A DNA stretch of 64,000 nucleotides from JBEVJK01 sp963791325. GTDB taxonomy: Bacteria; Pseudomonadota; Alphaproteobacteria; Rhizobiales; Rhizobiaceae. Shown here in pieces: positions 36,240-44,654 of this stretch. The position numbers and the translations under genes are program-made. The stretch is from the NCBI GenBank assembly GCA_963791325.1, contig CAWBRU010000011.1, positions 124,001 to 188,000 of the forward strand. Direction: 5' to 3'. Position 1 is the first letter of the stretch. Each line of letters opens with the position of its first letter. Below the pieces are notes generated by a model. It had not been told where the DNA came from, did no database searches, and worked only from the letters and a program-made list of their open reading frames with translations.

Positions 36240-36854
36240 TCAGCGGCTCAGCAGAAACACCGCCTGCTGGCCGAACAAATTCCAGAACCACCAGGGCATC
36301 GACAGGCCGATCCGCTGACCGGCGCCGTCAAGCGCGGTGGCGCGCTCGACCCGTGCGCCGACCTCCTCGCACAAATTGACGAAATCGCGGATGGTGCAGA
36401 AATGGATGTTCGGCGTGTCGTACCAGTGATGCGGAAGGTCGGGGGTCACCGGCATGCGGCCGCCGAACAACAGCGACAGGCGCACATGCCAATAGCCGAA
36501 ATTGGGAAACGAGACGATCGCCCGCTCGCCGATGCGCAGGAGATCGTCGAGCACCGCCTTGGGGTTGCGGGTCGCCGGCAGTGTCTGGGAGAGAACGACG
36601 AAGTCGAAGCCGCGGTCGGGGTAGAACACCAGGTCGGTGTCGGCGTCGCCCTGGACGACCGAGAGGCCGCGCGCCACGCATTGATTGACGCCGCGCTGGG
36701 AGATTTCCAGTCCGCGCCCGTCGACGCCCTTGTCGGCGCGCAGCGAGGCGAGCAGGTCGCCGTCGCCGCAGCCGACATCGAGCACACGTGCGCCGGCCGG
36801 GATCATGTCGGCGATCACCTCGAGATCGATTCGCGGCCCGCCGCCGTCGATCAT
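36240..36854 (-). CDS. metW: methionine biosynthesis protein MetW
   Basis: SAM-methyltransferase-fold partner of MetX; together they support homoserine acylation for methionine synthesis. The 204-aa product has motif I VLDVGCGDGDLLASL and the MetW-specific FVVLSQTLPATRNP and FPNFGYWHVRLSLLFGGRMP. The ATG overlaps the metX stop (ATGA), and both are under the SAM-II riboswitch upstream of metX. Confidence 0.95.
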   Translation of the reverse strand: MIDGGGPRIDLEVIADMIPAGARVLDVGCGDGDLLASLRADKGVDGRGLEISQRGVNQCVARGLSVVQGDADTDLVFYPDRGFDFVVLSQTLPATRNPKAVLDDLLRIGERAIVSFPNFGYWHVRLSLLFGGRMPVTPDLPHHWYDTPNIHFCTIRDFVNLCEEVGARVERATALDGAGQRIGLSMPWWFWNLFGQQAVFLLSR

Positions 36855-38023
36855 GGCCGCTCCAGCCCGGCGGCGCGGGCGGCCGAGCCGATGAAGCCGC
36901 TGATGGCGGCGAACAGTTCGGGCTCGTCGAGCAGGAAGGCGTCGTGGCCGCGGTCGGTCTCGATCTCGACGAACGAGACCGAGGCCCCGGCGGCGTTGAG
37001 CGCATGCACCACCTGCCGGCTCTCGGCGGTCGGAAACAGCCAGTCGCTGGTGAAGGAGACGACGCAGAACCGGGTCTTGGTGCCGATGAACGCGTCGGCG
37101 AGGCGGCCGCCATGGTCGGCGGCGAGATCGAAATAATCCATCGCCCTGGTCATGTAGAGATAGGAGTTGGCGTCGAAGCGGTCGACGAAGGTCATGCCCT
37201 GGTGACGGAGATAGCTCTCGATCTGGAAGTCGGCGTCGAAGCCGAAGGTGAGCGCATCACGGTCCTGCAGGTTGCGGCCGAATTTGCGATGGAGCGCGCT
37301 TTCCGACAGATAGGTGATGTGGGCCGCCATCCTGGCCACCGCCAAGCCCTTTTCCGGGCGCTTGCCGAGCTCGACATAGCGGCCGCCGCACCAGTCGGGG
37401 TCGGCCATCACCGCCTGCCGGCCGACCTCGTGGAAGGCGATGTTCTGCGAGGAATGGCGTGCCCCGCTGGCGATCGGCAGCGCCGCGAATACGCGCTCGG
37501 GATAGCTCGCCGCCCATTCCAGCACCTGCATGCCGCCCATCGAGCCGCCCAGCACGCAGAACAGCCGGTCGATGCCGAAATGTTCGACCAGCATCAGCTG
37601 GGCGCGGACCATGTCGCGGACGGTGATCACCGGCAGGCGAAGGGCATAGGGCTTGCCGGTGGCCGGGTCGAAGGAGGCCGGTCCGGTCGAGCCGAGGCAG
37701 CCGCCCAGCACGTTGGAGCAGATGACGAAGAAGCGATCGGTGTCGATGATCCGCCCGGGACCGATCAGCACCTCCCACCAGCCCGGCTTGCCGGTCACCG
37801 GGTTGGTGTTGGCGACATGCTGGTCGCCGGTCAGCGCATGGCACACGAGGATGGCGTTGCTGCGCTCGGCGTTGAGCGCGCCATAGGTCTGGTAAGCGAT
37901 CTGGAAGGGCGAAAGGCGCACGCCGGCGTCGAGCCTGAGCGGTTTGTCCGGGCCGAAGCGCACCACCGGGCTGGTCGGCTCGTTGGCCTCATCCTTGCGT
38001 TTCAGCGCCTGCACGGCGGCCAT
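36851..38023 (-). CDS. metX: homoserine O-acetyltransferase MetX
   Basis: Alpha/beta-hydrolase that acylates L-homoserine with acetyl-CoA (some MetX enzymes use succinyl-CoA), the first committed step to methionine. The 390-aa product has the oxyanion region LVCHALTGDQHV, the nucleophile elbow CVLGGSMGGMQVLEW, and the catalytic Asp/His segments TSDWLFP and DRGHDAFLLDEP. The 5' leader carries a SAM-II riboswitch followed by an intrinsic terminator, so expression is expected to fall when S-adenosylmethionine is plentiful. Confidence 0.96.
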   Translation of the reverse strand: MAAVQALKRKDEANEPTSPVVRFGPDKPLRLDAGVRLSPFQIAYQTYGALNAERSNAILVCHALTGDQHVANTNPVTGKPGWWEVLIGPGRIIDTDRFFVICSNVLGGCLGSTGPASFDPATGKPYALRLPVITVRDMVRAQLMLVEHFGIDRLFCVLGGSMGGMQVLEWAASYPERVFAALPIASGARHSSQNIAFHEVGRQAVMADPDWCGGRYVELGKRPEKGLAVARMAAHITYLSESALHRKFGRNLQDRDALTFGFDADFQIESYLRHQGMTFVDRFDANSYLYMTRAMDYFDLAADHGGRLADAFIGTKTRFCVVSFTSDWLFPTAESRQVVHALNAAGASVSFVEIETDRGHDAFLLDEPELFAAISGFIGSAARAAGLERP

Positions 38024-38057
38024 GTCTCACCGCTTTCCTCGCCCCGATGGGCGGCCA

Positions 38058-38090
38058 CAAAAAAACCGGCTTGCCTTCGCAAAGCCGGTT
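38058..38090 (-). terminator. intrinsic terminator between SAM-II riboswitch and metX
   Basis: On the minus strand AACCGGCTT (38090-38082) pairs perfectly with AAGCCGGTT (38072-38064), with a 9-base loop, and is followed by a run of seven T. It lies after the aptamer and before the metX ribosome-binding region, so it may act as the riboswitch's expression platform. Confidence 0.85.
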
Positions 38091-38103
38091 ACGTCGTTCG
38101 CAA

Positions 38104-38162
38104 ACGGCCCTTTAGCGAGTTGTTTAACGTGGCTGCAAGCCGACCGGCCAAATCACCACGGA
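38104..38162 (-). promoter_or_regulatory. SAM-II riboswitch
   Basis: The minus strand reads CGTGGTGATTTGGCCGGTCG, then GCTTGCAGCCACGTTAAACA and ACTCGCTAAAGGG. These match the SAM-II (metA element) consensus, including the GTGATTTG core, the GCAGCCACGTTAAACA segment and the pseudoknot-forming CGCTAAAG. It precedes metX by about 80 bp. The class is typical of alphaproteobacterial metA/metX leaders. Confidence 0.93.
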
Positions 38163-38244
38163 ACGTCCGCTTTTAAGTCCGCCCGCCCTTTGCGTCAACG
38201 AGAAAGCTTTGCTAGAGGCAGGCGGCCTTTCAGGAACCCGACGA

Positions 38245-39345
38245 ATGATTGCAGCTCAGCGTCCCGAACCGCGACCTGGCGTCCTCGAGATCGCCGCCTA
38301 TGTGCCCGGCCGCAGTGCCGCCCCCGGCGCCGCCAAGGTGCACAAGCTGTCTTCCAACGAGACGCCGCTCGGGCCCTCGCCCGCGGCCGTCGCGGCCGCG
38401 CGCGAGGCGGCAGGCCACCTGGCGCATTATCCCGACGGCTCGGCGCGGCGGCTGCGCGAGGCGATTGCGGCCGTCCACGGCCTGAACCCGGCCAACATCA
38501 TGTGCGCCAACGGCTCGGACGAGCTGCTGGCGCTGCTTGCCCAGGTCTATCTCGCGCCCGGCGACGAGGCGATCGTCACCGAGCATGGCTTCCTGATCTA
38601 CAAGATCCAGACGATGGCGGCCGGCGGCGTTCCGATCACGGTCAGGGAACGCGAGGAATGCGCCGACGTCGACGCCATCCTGGCCGCGGTGACGCCCCTG
38701 ACCCGGCTCGTCTTCATCGCCAATCCCAACAACCCGACCGGAACCTATCTGCCGTTCCAGGAGGTGCGGCGGCTCGCTGCCGGTCTGCCGAAGAACGTCG
38801 TCCTGGTGCTCGATGCGGCCTACGCCGAATATGTGCGGCGCAACGACTACGAAGCGGGCGTCGAGCTGGTCGCTGCATCAGAGAACGTGGTGATGACGCG
38901 GACCTTCTCGAAGATCTTCGGGCTGGCCGGCTTGCGGATCGGCTGGATCTATGCGCCGCTTGCCATCGTCGATGCGCTCAACCGGGTGCGCGCGCCGTTC
39001 AATGTCAACACCGCCGCGCTCGAGGCCGGCATCGCCGCGGTCCGTGACCGCGCGCATGTCGAGCGCGCCGTCGCCCACAATGAGCGCTGGCTGCCTTGGC
39101 TGGCCGAGGGCTTGACCGGGCTGGGGCTGCGGGTGACGCCGAGCGTCGGCAACTTCCTGCTCGTTCACTTCCCGGGAGACGGCCGCCACTCCGCCGAGAC
39201 CGCCGACGCCTACCTGACGCAGCACGGCTACATCCTGCGCCGGGTGGCCGCTTATGGCTTTCCCAATGCGCTGAGGTTGACGGTCGGCACGGAAGAAGCC
39301 AATCGCGGCGTCGTCGGCGCGCTCGCCGACTTTCTGAAAAGCTGA
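38245..39345 (+). CDS. hisC: histidinol-phosphate aminotransferase
   Basis: PLP-dependent transaminase (366 aa) for histidine synthesis. Its position directly before a TyrA-type dehydrogenase suggests it may also serve aromatic amino-acid transamination. The N-terminal LSSNETPLGPSP, the substrate/PLP segments FIANPNNPTGTYLP and LVLDAAYAEYV, and the Schiff-base Lys in TRTFSKIFGLAGLRIGW are visible. The start at 38245 is chosen because it follows CAGGA. The prephenate dehydrogenase gene begins 2 bp after the stop. It is divergent from metX. Confidence 0.94.
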   Translation: MIAAQRPEPRPGVLEIAAYVPGRSAAPGAAKVHKLSSNETPLGPSPAAVAAAREAAGHLAHYPDGSARRLREAIAAVHGLNPANIMCANGSDELLALLAQVYLAPGDEAIVTEHGFLIYKIQTMAAGGVPITVREREECADVDAILAAVTPLTRLVFIANPNNPTGTYLPFQEVRRLAAGLPKNVVLVLDAAYAEYVRRNDYEAGVELVAASENVVMTRTFSKIFGLAGLRIGWIYAPLAIVDALNRVRAPFNVNTAALEAGIAAVRDRAHVERAVAHNERWLPWLAEGLTGLGLRVTPSVGNFLLVHFPGDGRHSAETADAYLTQHGYILRRVAAYGFPNALRLTVGTEEANRGVVGALADFLKS

Positions 39346-39347
39346 CC

Positions 39348-40298
39348 ATGGCAGCGCCGCTGTTCGACCGCATCGCGCTGATCGGCATCGGCCTGATCGG
39401 CTCATCGCTGGCCCGCGTGATCCGGCGCGAGGGCCTTGCCGGTCACATCGCGATCGCCACCCGCAGCGCCGAGACGCTGGCCCGGGCCGAAGCGCTGGAG
39501 CTCGGCCACTCCTACAGCACCGATCTGGCCGCGGCAGCGGCGGGGGCCGACCTGGTCGTCGTCTCGGTGCCGGTCGGCGCGTCGGGAGAGGTGGCGGCCG
39601 AGATCGCGGCGGCGCTCAAGCCGGGCGCGATCGTCACCGATGTCGGCTCGACCAAGCGCTCCGTCATCGCCCAGATGCAGCCGGCGCTTCCCGCCGGCGT
39701 TCATTTCATCCCGGGCCATCCGCTGGCCGGCACCGAGAAATCGGGCCCCGATGCCGGCTTTGCCGATCTGTTCGAGAACCGCTGGTGCATCTTCACGCCG
39801 CTGCCCGACACCGACCCGGCGGCGCTGGATAAGCTGGCGGCGTTCTGGCGCCGCTGCGGCTCCAACATCGACACCATGGATGCAGAGCACCACGACATGG
39901 TGCTCGCCATCGTCTCCCACCTGCCGCACCTCATCGCCTACAATATCGTCGGCACGGCCGACGATCTCGAGACGGTGACCAAGTCGGAGGTGATCAAATA
40001 TTCCGCCTCCGGCTTCCGCGACTTCACCCGGCTGGCCGCCTCCGACCCGACCATGTGGCGCGACGTCTGCCTGTACAACAAGGATGCGATCCTCGAGATG
40101 CTCGCCCGCTTCTCCGAGGATCTCGCCTCGCTGCAGCGGGCGATCCGCTGGGGCGACGGCGACAAGCTCTTCGACCTGTTCACCCGGACCCGGGCGATCC
40201 GCCGCTCGATCATCGAGGCCGGACAGGAAATCGACGCGCCCGATTTCGGGCGCCAGGCGGTCGAGCACCCCGGGCCGGCGCAATCGAACAAATCCTAG
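39348..40298 (+). CDS. prephenate/arogenate dehydrogenase
   Basis: TyrA-class NAD(P)-dependent dehydrogenase for tyrosine synthesis (316 aa). The Rossmann motif IALIGIGLIGSSLARVI is at residues 9-25, followed by VVVSVPVGA, PGHPLAGTEKSGP and SHLPHLIAYNIV, which include the catalytic His residues. There is no fused chorismate mutase or ACT domain. It is coupled to hisC. A dispersed repeat begins 31 bp after the stop. Confidence 0.94.
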   Translation: MAAPLFDRIALIGIGLIGSSLARVIRREGLAGHIAIATRSAETLARAEALELGHSYSTDLAAAAAGADLVVVSVPVGASGEVAAEIAAALKPGAIVTDVGSTKRSVIAQMQPALPAGVHFIPGHPLAGTEKSGPDAGFADLFENRWCIFTPLPDTDPAALDKLAAFWRRCGSNIDTMDAEHHDMVLAIVSHLPHLIAYNIVGTADDLETVTKSEVIKYSASGFRDFTRLAASDPTMWRDVCLYNKDAILEMLARFSEDLASLQRAIRWGDGDKLFDLFTRTRAIRRSIIEAGQEIDAPDFGRQAVEHPGPAQSNKS

Positions 40299-40329
40299 AC
40301 CGGTTCAGCGCTTCTTCTATCGCTGCCCG

Positions 40330-40365
40330 CTCTAAGTCCTTGTTTTTCCACCGTTCCGGACGGAG
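40330..40365 (+). repeat. dispersed palindromic repeat, copy 3
   Basis: Begins CTCTAAGTCCTTGTTTTTCC and continues CCGTTCCGGACGGAG. The first 16 bases are identical to copy 1 at 14634. It lies in the 69-bp gap after the TyrA-type gene and before the convergent DUF2125 gene. Confidence 0.65.
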
Positions 40366-40367
40366 AT

Positions 40368-41366
40368 CTAGGGCAAGGGCGGGACCGAGCCGAGCGGGAT
40401 GAAGCCGAGCAGCACGCGGCCGTGCTTGATGCGGATCGGCAGCGCGCCGCCGTTGAGGCCGCCGAGTGCGCCGACACCGGTCTCGATCTGGTTCTTGGCT
40501 TCCGGAAACACGCCGGCAAGGGCGGCGGCGACACCGCCGGGATCGCGCAGCCCGACGGTCAAATCGGCGTCGAGAAAGCCGTCTTGGGCGATCGCGAAGC
40601 TGCCGCTCACCTTGAGCCCGGTGTTCGGTCCGGTCGACAGATCCAGGCTGCGGATCAGTCCGGCATGGCCGCGCAGGCTCTCCGTCTTGTCGGCCACCAT
40701 CCGCACCCCGTCGGTCAGCGTCATGTCGAGCGCCCCGTTCAGCACCGGCAGGCTGTGGCCGCCGACGGCGGCGGGATCGACTTCCAGGCCGGTGAAGGAG
40801 GAGGCCCAGTCGAGATCGGCGCCGTTGGGGCGCATATGCGCCTCTGCCGTCTCCGCGCTGAACAGCGAAACCGGATCCTGGTCCTCGGGATCGGTCTGCC
40901 CCGACAGGCCGCGGCCCTCGATCGAGACGCGCTCGGGCAGCGGCTCGGCCAGCCGCACGCTGGCCTTGAGCTCGTCCCAATCGAGCCACAGCGGCGGCAG
41001 GCCGGGCGCAGCGAGCCGCAGCGGCCCGTCGAGCTCGGCGACGCTGTGCCAGGGGGCGTAGATCTGCGCGGCGGTGCGCAGGCTGCCGGCGCTGGCAACG
41101 ATGTTGCGGTTGCTGTCCTCGTAGCCGAGGCTGGTGCACCACACGCCAAGCCGGAACGGAAAGCCGTGCACCGCGGGGTCGGTGCATTGGGCCACCACGC
41201 CGTCGCGGTTCAGCTCGGCAATCGCCTGGTCGGTGCCTTTGGCCAGGCGGTCGGCCAGATAGTACCAAATGGCGCAATAGCCGCCGAAGAAGATGATGAT
41301 GAACAGGGTCAGCCAGACGAACGGAAACGCTCGGCGCGGCGGCGGACTGGCTTCGCTTGACGACAT
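40368..41366 (-). CDS. DUF2125 membrane-anchored protein
   Basis: The 332-aa product has an N-terminal anchor helix (about residues 15-36, LTLFIIIFFGGYCAIWYYLA) and a large periplasmic beta-rich domain with DUF2125 features (HGFPFRLGVWCTSLGYED, AQIYAPWHSVAELDGPLRL). The start at 41366 (MSSSEASPPPRR) is taken over a frame reaching 41393. The function is unknown; the family is common in Alphaproteobacteria and resembles AsmA-like envelope proteins in general character. Confidence 0.87.
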   Translation of the reverse strand: MSSSEASPPPRRAFPFVWLTLFIIIFFGGYCAIWYYLADRLAKGTDQAIAELNRDGVVAQCTDPAVHGFPFRLGVWCTSLGYEDSNRNIVASAGSLRTAAQIYAPWHSVAELDGPLRLAAPGLPPLWLDWDELKASVRLAEPLPERVSIEGRGLSGQTDPEDQDPVSLFSAETAEAHMRPNGADLDWASSFTGLEVDPAAVGGHSLPVLNGALDMTLTDGVRMVADKTESLRGHAGLIRSLDLSTGPNTGLKVSGSFAIAQDGFLDADLTVGLRDPGGVAAALAGVFPEAKNQIETGVGALGGLNGGALPIRIKHGRVLLGFIPLGSVPPLP

Positions 41367-41434
41367 ATGCTGGCTCTGGCTACCCCTGCCCACGTTCGGC
41401 GCTCTTGGCCGACGGTTGGATCAGGCGTGGCGAA

Positions 41435-41992
41435 ATGGGCGATTTTTGGGTTTTCGGCTATGGATCGCTGATCTGGCGTCCGGGCTTCGCCCATATCGAG
41501 ACGCAGCGCGCCCAGCTGTTCGGCTTCCGCCGCTCGCTATGCGTGTTCTCATGGGTCCATCGCGGCACCGAAAGCCGCCCGGGACTGGTGCTCGGCCTCG
41601 ACCGCGGCGGCTCCTGCATCGGCCTGGCGTTCCGGGTGCCGGCGGCGCTCAGCGAAGAGGTCACCGCCTATCTGCGCGAGCGCGAGCTGGTCACCAATGT
41701 CTATCTGGAGCGCACCTTGCCGGTGCGCCTGAAGAGCGGCACGACCGTCGACGCGCTTTGCTTTGTCGTCGACCGCGACCATCCGCAGTATGCCGGCGCG
41801 CTAAGTGCGGAGCACGCGGCTTCCGTCGTCAGGGGTGCGGTCGGGCGCTCGGGAGGCAATGAAGACTATGTGCGCACCACGGTGGAACACCTGCGGGCGC
41901 TGAGGATCCGCGACCCCTGGCTGGAATCGGTCGCGGCGTTGGTCGACGACGGTCTTCGAGGCGCCGAGCCGCCGGTCAGGCCGGCACTCTGA
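41435..41992 (+). CDS. gamma-glutamylcyclotransferase (ChaC-like)
   Basis: Degrades glutathione to 5-oxoproline and Cys-Gly. The N-terminal MGDFWVFGYGSLIWRPGF is the ChaC signature with the YGSL substrate loop. FRRSLCVFSWVHRGTESRPG and the later Asp/Glu-containing barrel (TYLRERELVTNVYL-type) follow. The start at 41435 is chosen so that the signature is at the N terminus, giving 185 aa. It overlaps plsC by 17 bp tail to tail. Confidence 0.92.
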   Translation: MGDFWVFGYGSLIWRPGFAHIETQRAQLFGFRRSLCVFSWVHRGTESRPGLVLGLDRGGSCIGLAFRVPAALSEEVTAYLRERELVTNVYLERTLPVRLKSGTTVDALCFVVDRDHPQYAGALSAEHAASVVRGAVGRSGGNEDYVRTTVEHLRALRIRDPWLESVAALVDDGLRGAEPPVRPAL

Positions 41993-42770
41993 CGCCAAGC
42001 TCGGTGAGCCGCCGCACGGCGGTCGGCGGCAGCGGCGGCGGATTGGCGCTGCCGGCGGCCTCGATGAGCAGCGCATCGCACCCCGCTTCCGTCTCGGCGA
42101 TCAGCCGCTGCATGAACTCGACCTTGCCGAGGCCAGGCTCGATCGGCGGCAGGAAGCGCGCCTTGATCGTGCCGGGAAAGCGCAGGAATTTGCGCCGCGG
42201 CCAATAGAGACCGGCGACATGGGCGACCGGCACCACCGGCAGCTTGAGCTGGTGATAAAGCTCGACGATCCCGTATTTGTAGTCGGGAACGTCGCCCGGC
42301 GCGCGCCGCGTTCCCTCGGGATAGATGATCAGCTGGCGGCTGTTGCGGGCGAGCTCGGCCTTGGTTGCGGCGACCACGGCGCGCAACGCCTTGGCCCGGC
42401 TGCCGCGGTCGACCGGGATCATCCGCATCTTCATGATGTACCAGCCGAAGAACGGAATCCAGGTGAGCTCCCGTTTGAGAATGTAGAGGCCGTCCGGGAT
42501 AAGCGGCAGAAACGCAATGGTGTCCCAGAACGACTGGTGCTTGGGGGCGATGATGCACGAGCCTTGCGGCAGGTGCTCGAGGCCGCCGATATCGCTGCGG
42601 GTGCCGGCGATCTTGGCGTAGAGCCATAGGCTGGTGCGGATCCAGAACTTCGGCACGAACCAGGCGTGCCGGCGCGGGCTGAGGAAGTAGACCGGCGTCC
42701 AGAGGACCATCTGGACGATGAGGTTGAGATAGAAGGCGACGTTAAAGGCCAGCGAGCGAAGGACAAGCAT
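41976..42770 (-). CDS. plsC: 1-acyl-sn-glycerol-3-phosphate acyltransferase
   Basis: Inner-membrane acyltransferase making phosphatidic acid (264 aa). An N-terminal hydrophobic helix (residues 5-30) is followed by the HX4D catalytic box in APKHQSFWDTIAF, the glycerol-phosphate binding block YPEGTRRAPG, and VPVAHVAGLYWPR. It lies 80 bp from the ydcF stop on the same strand and may belong to the ftsEX-ydcF transcript. Confidence 0.94.
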   Translation of the reverse strand: MLVLRSLAFNVAFYLNLIVQMVLWTPVYFLSPRRHAWFVPKFWIRTSLWLYAKIAGTRSDIGGLEHLPQGSCIIAPKHQSFWDTIAFLPLIPDGLYILKRELTWIPFFGWYIMKMRMIPVDRGSRAKALRAVVAATKAELARNSRQLIIYPEGTRRAPGDVPDYKYGIVELYHQLKLPVVPVAHVAGLYWPRRKFLRFPGTIKARFLPPIEPGLGKVEFMQRLIAETEAGCDALLIEAAGSANPPPLPPTAVRRLTELGVRVPA

Positions 42771-42849
42771 GAGGCGCCCGGTCGTGAGTGCCGGCCTTGG
42801 TTACACCAACCCTGGCGCAAAGGGAAACGGCGTCGGCAGCAGCGCCCGC

Positions 42850-43671
42850 CTAGCCGGCGGCCGCCGAGGCGTTCGCCACCGAAAGATCCTTGGCCGCGGT
42901 CTCCGACGGCAAGGCGCCGCGCGCCAGCGCGGCGAGGAATTTCGTGTATTCGGTCAACAGCACCCGCAGCGCATCGGGGTTGGTCAGCCACGCGCCGTGG
43001 TCCAGCCGGGTGTTGACCACGGGGTAAGGCTTGATCTGAGCGCCGGCCAGGCTGCGGCTCATTTCGAGCAGCGTGCGCGGCATATGGTAGTTGTTGGTCA
43101 CCAGGATGATGCTGCGATAGGCATGGCTGGTGACCCATTTCGCGCTTTCGGTCGCATTGCCGATCGTGTCGAGGGCGGCCCGGTCGATGTCGACGCAGCA
43201 ATTGAACAGATCGCGGTCGCTGCCGGTGACGGCCCGCAGCCGGTCACGGCTGGCAAGCGGGCTGACGCCGCTGATCAACAGGCGGTTGCCTTTGCCGGAG
43301 CGCAGCAGGTCGAGCGCGGCGTCGAGCCGGGCCTGTCCGCCGGTCAGCACGATGATGGCATCGGCCGAATCGGGATTGCTGGGGGGAGCGAGTTGGCTGA
43401 CATGTTCGGCAAAAATCGCAAATCCGGCGGCAAACAGCGCCAAAATACCGAAAAGGCCGAATAGGGTTCGGCGGGCGGAGTGCAGCGCCGGCTCAAACCA
43501 GCGCGCCAGGGACAGCGCCGGACCTACAGGCCGGCCGAGAATCAAATTGTGGTGCGCAGCACCTTCCATATCCAATCCATAACGCGCTTCGCCCTCCAAG
43601 GGAGCGGCCCGGCGCGCCACCGGCTTCCACAAATAGTAACGGCCGTTAGCATTGCGTGAACGCGGCCGCAT
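42850..43671 (-). CDS. YdcF-family (DUF218) membrane protein
   Basis: Protein with one N-terminal transmembrane helix (FGLFGILALFAAGFAIFAEH) and a periplasmic DUF218 domain (DAIIVLTGGQARLDAALDLL, LLISGVSP, ILVTNNYHMPRTLLEM, AWLTNPDALRVLLTEYTKFL). The domain is shared with ElyC/SanA envelope-integrity factors. The ATG at 43671 overlaps the ftsX stop (TGATG); a second start at about 43569 is possible. Up to 273 aa. Confidence 0.87.
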   Translation of the reverse strand: MRPRSRNANGRYYLWKPVARRAAPLEGEARYGLDMEGAAHHNLILGRPVGPALSLARWFEPALHSARRTLFGLFGILALFAAGFAIFAEHVSQLAPPSNPDSADAIIVLTGGQARLDAALDLLRSGKGNRLLISGVSPLASRDRLRAVTGSDRDLFNCCVDIDRAALDTIGNATESAKWVTSHAYRSIILVTNNYHMPRTLLEMSRSLAGAQIKPYPVVNTRLDHGAWLTNPDALRVLLTEYTKFLAALARGALPSETAAKDLSVANASAAAG

Positions 43672-44654
43672 CAGCCGCCGTCCGGCTGGCGTTTGTCGAT
43701 GTCCGACAGGAAGGCGATGACGGTGATGTGGGAGGTGGCGGCCGTCAGCCCGGCGACGACGAAAATGATCAGCGCGACACCGACATAGCCGATCGGACCG
43801 ATGGCGAAGTTGCCGAACAGGGCGCTCGCCTGGTCGGCTTCGGGGGTGGCCATGTTGAGCATCGACCACCACGCAAACAGCACGAACACGATGATGGCGG
43901 CGATGCCGCCGGCGGCGGCGCCTTTCATCCCGGTGCGCAGAAAATGCTGGCGGAACTCGCGGGCAATGAACGCCGATTCGGCGCCGACGAAGTGCAGCAC
44001 CTCGACGATGTGGCCGTTGCCGGCCATCGCGCCGCGGGTGGCGAAGATCACCGACAGCACGGTAGCCGACAGGATCAGCACCAGAATGGCAATGCCGATG
44101 CTGACGGTGGTGCGCGCCATGGTTACCAGGCGATCGACCCAGGTGCGGTGGTCGTCGAGCGAGGCACTGGCGATCTCGCTGACCAGCAGGCTGCGCATGG
44201 CCGGGAAATCCGGCGGCGCATTCTGATCGATGGTGACGATCACCAGACGCGGCACCGGCAGCGCATCGATGTCGAGCCCCGAGCCGAGCCATGGCTCGAG
44301 CAGCCGCGCGGTTGCGGCGCGATCGACGATGCGCGTGTCCTTCACCCCGGCAAAGCCGCGCGCGATCTGGGCGGCGTGGGTCAGGGCCGCATCCATGTCG
44401 AGGCCGTCGACCGGCTTGATCTGGATGGTCGCCTCGCGCGAGATCTGCGCCTCCCACACCGTCGCGGTATCGCGCACCAGGGTGACGCCGCCGAACGTCA
44501 GGCAGGACAGAAAGGTCATGATCGCGATCACCAGAACCAGCGCGTGGCCGACGACGTTCTGCTCCGGGACGATCGCGGCCATCCTGCGTTCCGCCGCAAC
44601 GGTGCGGACGGGGGCCTTGACTGCCGTCAGCGGGGCTTCACCGAGCTCAGTCAT
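43671..44654 (-). CDS. ftsX: cell division protein FtsX
   Basis: Permease-like partner of FtsE that relays septal signals to peptidoglycan hydrolases. The 327-aa product has four transmembrane helices: one near residue 40-60 (LVLVIAIMTFLSCLTFGGV), then a large periplasmic loop, then three at the C terminus in the FtsX arrangement (SIGIAILVLILSATVLSVIF onwards). It overlaps ftsE by 8 bp. Confidence 0.93.
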   Translation of the reverse strand: MTELGEAPLTAVKAPVRTVAAERRMAAIVPEQNVVGHALVLVIAIMTFLSCLTFGGVTLVRDTATVWEAQISREATIQIKPVDGLDMDAALTHAAQIARGFAGVKDTRIVDRAATARLLEPWLGSGLDIDALPVPRLVIVTIDQNAPPDFPAMRSLLVSEIASASLDDHRTWVDRLVTMARTTVSIGIAILVLILSATVLSVIFATRGAMAGNGHIVEVLHFVGAESAFIAREFRQHFLRTGMKGAAAGGIAAIIVFVLFAWWSMLNMATPEADQASALFGNFAIGPIGYVGVALIIFVVAGLTAATSHITVIAFLSDIDKRQPDGG

